DNA of 46,699 nucleotides from positions 1-46,699 of the forward strand of contig JANQNP010000131.1 in the NCBI GenBank assembly GCA_028279505.1, read 5' to 3'. A program made the translations under genes and the position numbers. This DNA comes from Dehalococcoidia bacterium (lineage in GTDB: Bacteria > Chloroflexota > Dehalococcoidia > UBA2979). The first letter of the stretch is position 1, and each line of letters opens with the position of its first letter. The notes below the pieces were generated by a model. That model was not told the origin of the DNA and searched no databases. It was given only the letters and a program-made list of their open reading frames with translations. Below are positions 35,511 to 42,079 of the stretch, one piece after another.

Positions 35511-36311
35511 GTGCGACGAGAGGACTACCTGTCCGATCCCGACGTGGCGGCCTTCGTTGCCTGGCTGCGGCCTAGCCTCTGCGAAAGTGGTGCGTTCAAC
35601 CATTCGTGGTCTGACGGCGAGGGCGTCTGGGCGTGCACGTCGATCTTCGACGCCTACCGCGGCTACCGGTGGAGGGGGGCGAGCTTCTCACAAACCGGGG
35701 CCGAACTCCTCGGCCTCGGTGTCCAGCTTCAGGCCGCATACCGAGACGGAGACAAGGTCGCGTTCCTACGTGCTGCGACCGCAGTCATGCGCTGGGGCGG
35801 CGTGATGCGGATGAAGTGGCGGCTTGATCTAGACGTCTGGTGGGAGTCGCTCCCCGATATCCTCCGACGCCTAGCCCCGAACAGCGCTGACACCGAGGAC
35901 CTCCTCGGCATCCCGATGAACTCCGCCTACACGAAGGTCTACGCCCTGATGCTTCCGGGATTCCCGATGTACGACGGCCGAGTAGCGGCTGGACTCGGCC
36001 ACTTCGTTCGGCTGTTCCTGCTCGATTCCGACAGGCATGGCTACCCGCCCCTGACGCTCGACTTCTCGCGAAGTGGCGAACCGCGGCGGAACCCGAGCGG
36101 CAACGGCGTGCGTCTTCGGAGCTTCGCACTCGGTGATGACCGTGAGGTGCGGAGAGCCCGATCGAATTTGATGTCAGCGTGGCTCTTCAGCGTGATCTCG
36201 CAGATCGACTGCTTCGGTGAGCTACCTGAAGGACGCCGGATCCGAGCCATTGAGGCGGCGCTCTTCATGATCGGCTACGAGCTGCCGACGCCCGCCACCC
36301 CGCGAATGTGA
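35511..36311 (+). CDS. unrecognised island protein (first gene of coupled pair)
   Basis: This 266-residue protein is predicted cytosolic. It is mainly helical, with an aromatic N-terminal half (SIFDAYRGYRWRGASFSQTG). A central segment, NSAYTKVYALMLPGFPMYDGRVAAGLGHFV (about residues 137-166), recalls the 'K...YD-x-RV-x-x-L' stretch I associate with HhH-GPD/OGG-like DNA-repair fold proteins in defence islands; this is a weak resemblance only. The GTG start is chosen for lack of a better one. Its stop overlaps the GTG of the next gene (GTGA), so the two are translated together. Confidence 0.7.
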   Translation: MRREDYLSDPDVAAFVAWLRPSLCESGAFNHSWSDGEGVWACTSIFDAYRGYRWRGASFSQTGAELLGLGVQLQAAYRDGDKVAFLRAATAVMRWGGVMRMKWRLDLDVWWESLPDILRRLAPNSADTEDLLGIPMNSAYTKVYALMLPGFPMYDGRVAAGLGHFVRLFLLDSDRHGYPPLTLDFSRSGEPRRNPSGNGVRLRSFALGDDREVRRARSNLMSAWLFSVISQIDCFGELPEGRRIRAIEAALFMIGYELPTPATPRM

Positions 36312-36835
36312 CCGGGCCGCCGCTCTCCGGAGCTCCCCCACACGGGCGGGTCAGAGAGCTACCCCTGCCAGGCAAGACCTGGATGGGGAGGTTGGGCGAG
36401 AGCTTGGCTGAGATCTGGCTTCTCGATCCTGCAAGCGGGCCCTTTTCTGTGGTCGTCGATGAGGGTGAGCTCAGGGCTGCCGATGATGTCGATCCCTTCA
36501 ACGAGGTGGCGTTTCACCTGAGTCACGAGTTCGCGATGAATGCCGCCGCTCTGGCGCGTCAAGACGGCGGCGGACGGTCCAGCCGAGACGAGGGGGTGCT
36601 GCGCGGTCTGACCGTGCGGAGCATCAAGCTCTTGGATCGGCTCGTGGACGAAACGATTGAGGAGCATGGAGAGATGGAGTCCGTGATCGGGACGCAAGTC
36701 GCGCCGAGCGGTCGCCGACTGGCGCGACTCAGGATTCCTGCCAACGCTCCTGAACGGTTGCTCCCCGTGCGGGCGCTAGTCACTCAGCTGGCTGCCACAG
36801 CTCAGACACGTAGATCCGTTCCATGGTCCTGGTAG
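36308..36835 (+). CDS. unrecognised island protein (second gene of coupled pair)
   Basis: This 175-residue cytosolic protein has a mixed beta (about residues 25-60, IWLLDPASGPFSVVVDEG) and helical (about 63-130, FNEVAFHLSHEFAMNAAALARQ; VRSIKLLDRLVDETIEEHG) composition. No motif I recognise is present. It starts at GTG 36308 within the stop of the preceding gene. Its last 60 nt overlap the convergent PIN gene tail, so one of the two ends might be mis-called; both have good coding character. Confidence 0.6.
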   Translation: MTGPPLSGAPPHGRVRELPLPGKTWMGRLGESLAEIWLLDPASGPFSVVVDEGELRAADDVDPFNEVAFHLSHEFAMNAAALARQDGGGRSSRDEGVLRGLTVRSIKLLDRLVDETIEEHGEMESVIGTQVAPSGRRLARLRIPANAPERLLPVRALVTQLAATAQTRRSVPWSW

Positions 36836-37660
36836 GCCGCAAGACGGACATTCTCCGCCTACGCTGCGTCCGATCGGCGTCGCGCCAGTTCGGCCGCCGT
36901 CAGTGACGATCGCCCAATCCGAGCCGCGGCTGATGAGACTCCAACGACCCGGGTCGACACGCAGCTCTCGGATCTCCGCCTCAGCCTCCCGGACGGATTC
37001 GGGAACCGACAGCTTTTCTTCGTCGAGGGCGGTGGAGAGCTCGCGATCGACCGCTGCTAGGTCGCCGCCGGTCTTCTCGTTGAACTCGCTGGCGAGGATC
37101 TCGAGGTTGTCGTGGAAGGTGCTGTCGCGGGACACGACGCGTAGGTCCTCGCCGCTGAATGAGGCGAGGATGATCTCCCAATGAAGTTCGTCACCAAGGT
37201 GTCCACCGCCGGACCCAGGAGGTTGACCGGTCAGCTTCCGCCGATGCGCTCGGTCGACCAGCTCGGCGTCGTAGCTCAGGTTCATCGCTCCCTCTGCGAC
37301 GAACAAGGCGGAAAGCGCGGAAATCACCGGATCCTTGCTGCTGTCCGCTAGCATCTCCTCCAAGGATCTCGCCACCTCCTTCGCAGCTGCACCAAGCTCA
37401 ACGCGAGCCGCCTCGAAGCGCCCCATCGCCCGCGCGGATTCGACGACGGCCGGGCTCGGGAAGTCGAGGTTCGGTTTCCGATACTTCTTGGCGAGGTGGG
37501 TCAGCAGGCGCCCGCGGTTTCGGAGAATCTCCTCGGTGAGCTGCTGGGTGAAGACGAACTGATCGGCGACCGAAGCCAGGTCAGTGAAGACGGTCAGGGT
37601 TGTCTTCGGCGACTCGTAGAAGTCGAGCCACACGTTGGTATCCGCGAAGATGCGTGCCAT
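36776..37660 (-). CDS. PIN-like ribonuclease domain protein with C-terminal zinc ribbon
   Basis: This 294-residue protein starts MARIFADTNVWLDFYESPKTT, a PIN-type N-terminus with the first catalytic Asp (about residue 7). A conserved-looking acid follows in FTQQLTEEILRN and more acids in VVSRDSTFHDNL, consistent with a metal-dependent RNase centre. Residues about 170-245 are helical. The C-terminus carries CPSCGLPGPW...CLSCG, a Cys4 zinc ribbon. I chose ATG 37660 because the PIN strand starts there. There is no VapB-like antitoxin gene next to it, so it may be a stand-alone effector or a large PIN protein (DUF4935-like). Confidence 0.78.
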   Translation of the reverse strand: MARIFADTNVWLDFYESPKTTLTVFTDLASVADQFVFTQQLTEEILRNRGRLLTHLAKKYRKPNLDFPSPAVVESARAMGRFEAARVELGAAAKEVARSLEEMLADSSKDPVISALSALFVAEGAMNLSYDAELVDRAHRRKLTGQPPGSGGGHLGDELHWEIILASFSGEDLRVVSRDSTFHDNLEILASEFNEKTGGDLAAVDRELSTALDEEKLSVPESVREAEAEIRELRVDPGRWSLISRGSDWAIVTDGGRTGATPIGRSVGGECPSCGLPGPWNGSTCLSCGSQLSD

Positions 37661-38346
37661 GTGCGCAGCATACTCTGCGGTCCGAGAGCGGGCGCTGCGC
37701 ATCAAGTCGAGGTCTGCGTGGACGGGCGGCGGTCTTCCTCATATGTGCGATCGGGAGCCCGCATCGTGATGCTTGGCCGCGCGATCTCATCCGCCACCAG
37801 CCTTCGGTGATGCCTGCGAGTAGTTCGACGATGGGCCTTCATCGAGGCACTGACGACACGACAGTACTGGTTGCTGCGAGTCCCAGGTCGAGCGGTGGGG
37901 CGGCAACCGTTCCCAGCGCACCAAGCTCAGCGAGTCCGGTTCGCAGCTCTCCAGTCGGCGACCTCGGCTTGGTCGAACGGGGCTCATCAGCCAGCCCGAG
38001 CGGTGACCCGGCGTGCGTGCAGGGCCGCTAGCGGTCCGGAGGTGGCCCGCGCGACGTCGCAGGTTGCCCGCTGGGCGGGACCCCACCTTGGACGGGCGTG
38101 CGGCAGGCGTCGGGGGCCTCCTGACGCGTCTGCTGCGAATAGTAAGTTCCGGGAATCCGCCAACCCGTGTGCCGGATCGGCTGCCTGCGCTGGCGGGGGG
38201 AGGGGGTGCAAAGTCATCGACGCCTCGGCCCGGGTGGGACCCGTGTTGGCTCTTTTTTTGGGGCCCGGATTCGCGAACTTCGACGTCCTTCGGCGGCGGA
38301 GAAAGTACGGCGTTACGCTGGGACTGGCCGCCTGAAGGGACGGAGA
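37661..38346. other. 686-bp non-coding stretch between PIN and zinc-finger genes
   Basis: No supported gene is found. It holds the promoter side of the PIN gene at its left edge and the right copy of the short repeat (38196-38241). A T7 tract at 38253-38259 follows the GC-rich CCGGGTGGGACCCG stretch. Confidence 0.55.
38196..38241 (+). repeat. short repeat shared with 35166-35209, right copy
   Basis: The right copy of the G-rich plus GCAAAGTCATCGAC block. It lies about 105 nt upstream of the zinc-finger gene. The left copy precedes structured element B by about 10 nt, but no A/B-type element follows here. Confidence 0.45.
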
Positions 38347-38661
38347 ATGAGCGCGCGAGGGCTGTGCGCGACTTGTCGCACCTCGATCAGGCAATCCGGT
38401 CGGGGCCGGCCGGCGAGGTACTGCGGGACACCCTGCCGCCGGGCGGCCGAGTACCGGATCAAACGGCTCAACAGACGGATCGAGCGGCTCGAAGGGACAC
38501 GCGACGCCCTGCAGCTCGAGAGAGAACAGTTGAAGGCCGGCCCTTCGCTGTTGTCTATGGTCGCCGGGCACACGCTGCCTGAATTGGACACGCGCCTCGC
38601 CTGGCTCGACGAGCGACTCGGCCACTATGAGGCGGAGCTGATTGAGGCACTCGCCGATTGA
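38347..38661 (+). CDS. small FCS-like zinc-finger protein with coiled coil
   Basis: This 104-residue protein has residues 7-30 with cysteines in CATCRTSIRQSGRGRPARYC and then CRRAAEYR, a Cys4-type finger of the kind found in small mobile-element proteins. A basic helix with heptad leucines follows (IKRLNRRIERLEGTRDALQLEREQL), so it is probably a DNA-binding or partner-binding dimer. ATG 38347 has an adequate ribosome-binding site (GGGACGGAG). It is the last gene before the presumed right end of the island. Confidence 0.75.
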   Translation: MSARGLCATCRTSIRQSGRGRPARYCGTPCRRAAEYRIKRLNRRIERLEGTRDALQLEREQLKAGPSLLSMVAGHTLPELDTRLAWLDERLGHYEAELIEALAD

Positions 38662-39226
38662 GTGCGAGTCCACGTCGATCGCCACTTCAGGGGCATCGCG
38701 GGGCCAAACTGGGGCCAATCAGGGCGGGATCGGCCGACCCTGAAGGCTTCTAGACAAGACGCTCGGGTTGCTGGAGTCCCACGACAGGGGACTAGCTGGC
38801 GCTCCTTGGCAGGGGGCGGGACGGGCAGGAGCGGACTTCGGAGCTGGGAGTCGGGGCGCCGAGGCACTCGATCGTCTCCTTGGCTCTAGCCGCACCGCGA
38901 CGGGAGCCTCCGACCGTTCGATCGTGCAGCTGCAAGCCATGAGGCTTCTCACCTGAGCGGAAGCTCGTGGAGGATCGCTCGGTTTAGGCCGGCGGCCGGT
39001 AGGCGCGCCAGAGCTCGCGAGAGTCAGTGAAGAGTAATGAAGTCGTAAGGCAATGCGGATCAACGATTGTTATCGTCCGCGAGCCGCTTCAGGGCCGTCA
39101 TCTCATCACCGCCGTGCCAAGTCTCTGCGGTAAGGGGGCTTGTCTGGCCTGCCGGAACCCGAGGCTGCCGTGCAGAGGGTGCAATGCCTTTCGGACGACA
39201 AGCGCACCGCGGGAGTCGATCCCGCG
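38662..39226. other. non-coding stretch around presumed island right end
   Basis: It includes a near-copy (38700-38720) of the integrase-proximal GGGGCCAAA motif and a comparatively A+T-rich segment near 39025-39075. An inverted repeat GCGGA...CGAT-TGTT-ATCG-TCCGC (39055-39080) could be an operator for the BTAD gene. No tRNA fragment or attR core is visible. Confidence 0.5.
38700..38720 (+). repeat. GGGGCCAAA-type motif, right copy
   Basis: GGGGCCAAACTGGGGCCAAT is a near-identical direct copy of the motif at 25882-25901 beside the integrase. It supports an island end in this area. Confidence 0.45.
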
Positions 39227-40186
39227 ATGGCGCCGTGCCCTTCCCCAGGTTCCGATGCCGAACTCGAGGTCCGTCTCTTCGGTTCGCTAGAGGTTTGGCT
39301 GTGCGGGGACCGGCTGATGCCGTTCGCCACCCGAAAGGCGGAGAGCGTCTTCGCCTACCTGGTGGTCCATGCGCCGAGGGCGGTTCCGCGGGATCAGATC
39401 GCTGGGCTCTTCTGGCCCGAGGCGCCGGACCTGCGAGCGCGCAAGAACCTGCGGACGGAGTTGTGGCGGATCCGAGCGCGGATCGAGCCCCGCGGCGTGG
39501 CTCCAGGGCGGTTCCTCGAAGCGACGCCACGAATCGTGCGGGTTCAGGACGGCGTTCATTCGGACTACGGGCGGTTCTCCGAGTTGCTCGGCGCGGCCGA
39601 ACGACTGGGGCGGCATGCATCACGGGACACCGAGTTCGACGACGATCTGGTCGATGGACGGGAGTCGGATGTGTCGCGGGAAGCGGATCTCCTCGACGAG
39701 GCGATCCTGCTGCACAGCGATGGGTTCCTTGCGGGTTGCTGGGAGGACTGGGCGATCGAGCTTCGGCGCCACACGATGGAGCGGCTGACCTGGGCGCTGG
39801 ATCGCCTTTCACGCATTCGACTGAGTCAGGAACAGACCTCGGAGGCGATTGCCGCGGCGGAGCGCCTGGTCGCCGTCGATCCGCTTCGCGAGGATGGCTG
39901 GCGAACGTTGATGGCTTGCGCCGCTAGCCAGGGGAATGGCGCACGGGCGCTCGCCTACTACCGCCAGTGTCACGCCACCCTCCGCGACGAGGTCGGACTG
40001 TCACCGACGGATGAGACGCGTTCGCTCGCCCGCTCGCTGTCGTCCGGTGGCGAACGGGGCGCTCCAGCGCGCGAGACGGAGACGCAACAACGGCTCGATG
40101 CGGCGCTCGACGCGCTCGGCGAAGAGGTCGGCCGGATCGCGCAGGCGATTGAAGATCTGCGCCAGGAACTGAAGCACCTCAACTAG
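39227..40186 (+). CDS. BTAD-domain transcriptional regulator (SARP-like, no ATPase)
   Basis: The protein is about 319 residues from this start. The N-terminal winged-helix is LEVRLFGSLEVWLCGDRLMP...RKAESVFAYLVVH, then RDQIAGLFWPEAPDLRARKNLRTELWRIRARIEP. The C-terminal BTAD helical domain has LDEAILLHSDGFLAGCWEDWAIELRR, RLVAVDPLREDGWRTLMACAASQGNGARALAYYRQC and LSPTDETRSLA. A 35-residue coiled coil ends the protein. There is no NB-ARC module. The start is uncertain: TTG 39140 or GTG 39170 are in frame; ATG 39227 abuts a hairpin (39208-39226) that includes its SD-like GGGAG. It lies directly upstream of the eCIS operon and may regulate it. Confidence 0.85.
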   Translation: MAPCPSPGSDAELEVRLFGSLEVWLCGDRLMPFATRKAESVFAYLVVHAPRAVPRDQIAGLFWPEAPDLRARKNLRTELWRIRARIEPRGVAPGRFLEATPRIVRVQDGVHSDYGRFSELLGAAERLGRHASRDTEFDDDLVDGRESDVSREADLLDEAILLHSDGFLAGCWEDWAIELRRHTMERLTWALDRLSRIRLSQEQTSEAIAAAERLVAVDPLREDGWRTLMACAASQGNGARALAYYRQCHATLRDEVGLSPTDETRSLARSLSSGGERGAPARETETQQRLDAALDALGEEVGRIAQAIEDLRQELKHLN

Positions 40187-40336
40187 CCAACCAGCTTCGG
40201 CGGACCCGCCGAGATCCGTGTTTGCTCTTGTCTCGAGGCGCCCGCTTGCGTCTCGCTCACCGCGGTATCGGGCTCTGGCGTGCGGCCCCGCACGGGGCGC
40301 GGGGGTGCCAAGCCGTTCTGCACGGACGCAACTGTG

Positions 40337-40363
40337 GCGGTCTCGTGGCGATCGCGAGACCGC
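40337..40363 (+). promoter_or_regulatory. 9-bp hairpin upstream of the eCIS operon
   Basis: GCGGTCTCG (40337-40345) and CGAGACCGC (40355-40363) form a perfect stem with a 9-nt loop, 53 nt before the first eCIS gene. It could be an operator or part of an attenuator. A weaker stem CGGCG/CGCCG (about 40196-40208) directly follows the BTAD stop. Confidence 0.4.
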
Positions 40364-40416
40364 GGTGGTGTCTGGTACAGCGGACTCAGGCGATCGGTGA
40401 GCCGGTTGGACCGCAG

Positions 40417-41043
40417 ATGTCTGGCTACGACGTCATCAGCCAGGTGAGTACCGCGCTCCGGGAGCGACTCTTCCCGCCACTCACGGACGATCTGCGCCAG
40501 TTCTTTCAGACGGCGGAGGCGATCCACGTCGGCCCTCCGGATCGGCTGACGGAGAACCACAACCTGAACATCTTCCTCTACCAGGTGACCGAGGACCCGC
40601 ACCTGAAGAACCGGCCGAGGCGGTCAACTTCGGACACGCCACCGCTGCCAGCGGACGGCCCTAGTCTGGGGATGGAGCGCCAGGCGCTGCCGCCTATGGC
40701 GCTGCGGCTCCACTACCTGATCACGCCCAGTGTCCAGACTTCCGATTCCGGACCGGACTCGACCTCGGCGATTGACCTGATTCTCGGGCGGGTGCTCGCG
40801 ACGATGTACGACGCCCCGACGCTCGACGTGCTCGATCCCGAGACCAGCGCCGGGCATGAGGTGCGGGCGATCTTCGATCCCTTGAGCGTGGCCGAGCAGG
40901 CGGAGGTCTGGGAGGCGATCCAACAGCCGTATCGAGTGTCGCTCCCCTACCAGGTGCGGGTGCCGCTGCTCGACAGCAAGCGCACGACGCTGGCGGTGCC
41001 GGTGGGCGAGGTGGAGCGGGGCTACGTCGGGGTGCGTGGATGA
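40417..41043 (+). CDS. eCIS tail-terminator/cap protein, Pvc16/Afp16-like (DUF4255)
   Basis: In this 208-residue protein the DUF4255 pattern is clear. It has YDVISQVSTALRERLFPPL near the start, then LTENHNLNIFLYQVTEDPHLKNRP. A mid-protein ALRLHYLITPS follows, and LILGRVLATMYDAPTL and the C-terminal YRVSLPYQVRVPLLDS complete it. In known contractile injection systems this family caps the sheath-tube complex at the membrane-distal end. The ATG at 40417 was chosen because the family begins there. It overlaps the next gene by 4 nt. Confidence 0.9.
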   Translation: MSGYDVISQVSTALRERLFPPLTDDLRQFFQTAEAIHVGPPDRLTENHNLNIFLYQVTEDPHLKNRPRRSTSDTPPLPADGPSLGMERQALPPMALRLHYLITPSVQTSDSGPDSTSAIDLILGRVLATMYDAPTLDVLDPETSAGHEVRAIFDPLSVAEQAEVWEAIQQPYRVSLPYQVRVPLLDSKRTTLAVPVGEVERGYVGVRG

Positions 41044-42056
41044 CGGCGCCGATCGAGGTCGTGCGTCGCCGGGTGAGCCTGGTGGTGCGGGCGGTGGACG
41101 CGTTCCGCCAGGCGAGGGGGAGGCGCCCGGATCAGTTCCGCGCGATGGGGGCGTTGCGGTTCTGCATCGCGCAGCAGCGCGTGGACGGGGCGTGGCAGCG
41201 ACTCGCACGCCCGCGCCGCGACGTGCTGAATCTCTCCGGCGACTCTGTGTTCCTCGATCTGGATCTGCCGGCCGGGCGATACCGGCTCGCGCCCCACCCG
41301 TGTGAAGCGAGATGGACCGGGCCGGGGATCCCGCGTGCTCATCGGCCGGCGAGCGAGGTGTACGAGGAGCTGACGCCTGGCGATCTGGAGATCGACTGGG
41401 ATCCCAACGACGCGACGGAGCGTCTCGAGTTCGACGGCCGGCCGCATCCCGCGCGGCTGTTCCCTGTCCTGCGACGACCCGGCGTCGCGTACCCGTTCCC
41501 ATCGAGAACGACGTTGATCCGGGTCACCCTCGCGTGGTTCGACGGTCTGGGCATGCCGGGCGCCAGGGTCCGGCACGAGGCGACCGGGGTGAGTGCGCGG
41601 ACGAACCGGTCTGGCGAGGCGGTACTCGCGTTCACGGACGCGAGCGCCGTGGGCGCGCAGATCGAACTCGAGCTCGACTTCACCGGGGTGGAGACGGACG
41701 GCCGAGCGGACCGCCAGGCCTACCTCGACGATTGGCCGACGGCGTGGGCGGACGTTGAGGTAGCCCGCGGTGCGAGCGTGTCGGTCAGCCAAGGCCGGAT
41801 CTGGGGCAGGGTCCTGCGCGCGAACGGCGGCCCGGCGGCAGGAGCGCGAGTCACGGTTGAGTCGGGCGGTCGCGATCTGCCGTCGCCGGTGATGGTCGAT
41901 GCGTCGAGTGGGCGCTGGGAGTACGCGTTCGTCCCGCCAACCGAGGCGCGGGTGAGCCTGCGGGTCGAGCACCCGGAGTTCGCGCCGCATGCGGTCGAGG
42001 GGATCGAGCCGAGGGGTGGAGCGCAAGTCGAAGTACCAGTGGTGAGGCTCAGGTAG
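41040..42056 (+). CDS. eCIS-linked carboxypeptidase-regulatory-like beta protein
   Basis: This 338-residue protein has an N-terminal domain of about 110 residues including LDLDLPAGRYRLAPHP. Two Ig/carboxypeptidase-regulatory-like beta domains follow. The first is LIRVTLAWFDGLGMPGARVRHEATGVSARTNRSGEAVLAF. The second, after about residue 255, begins QGRIWGRVLRANGGPAAGARVTVES. Such domains often mediate adhesion or assembly. It has no signal peptide, which fits eCIS parts that are assembled in the cytosol and released by lysis or bound to membranes. Its start overlaps the cap gene (ATGA). Its role in the particle is not known. Confidence 0.75.
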   Translation: MTAPIEVVRRRVSLVVRAVDAFRQARGRRPDQFRAMGALRFCIAQQRVDGAWQRLARPRRDVLNLSGDSVFLDLDLPAGRYRLAPHPCEARWTGPGIPRAHRPASEVYEELTPGDLEIDWDPNDATERLEFDGRPHPARLFPVLRRPGVAYPFPSRTTLIRVTLAWFDGLGMPGARVRHEATGVSARTNRSGEAVLAFTDASAVGAQIELELDFTGVETDGRADRQAYLDDWPTAWADVEVARGASVSVSQGRIWGRVLRANGGPAAGARVTVESGGRDLPSPVMVDASSGRWEYAFVPPTEARVSLRVEHPEFAPHAVEGIEPRGGAQVEVPVVRLR

Positions 42057-42079
42057 GAGTTCGAAGGAGAGGCGGAACG

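Larger units (their letters stand above)
25832..38720. mobile_element. integrative genomic island at tRNA-Arg (approximate limits)
   Basis: The island is inferred from a tyrosine integrase abutting tRNA-Arg, an excisionase-like HTH gene, a type I restriction-modification system, unrecognised cargo genes, long non-coding stretches and repeated elements. The right limit is placed at a near-copy (38700-38720) of a GGGGCCAAA-type motif found next to the integrase (25882-25902). No duplicated tRNA 3' end (attR) was found by eye, so the right boundary is uncertain by several hundred bases or more. No conjugation or replication genes are visible. Confidence 0.6.

Noticed and set aside
38700..39226. 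Duplicated tRNA-Arg 3' end (attR)
   Set aside because: I scanned for the T-arm sequence GGTTCGAATCC and the acceptor CCGGCG-TGCCA and found no copy right of the integrase.
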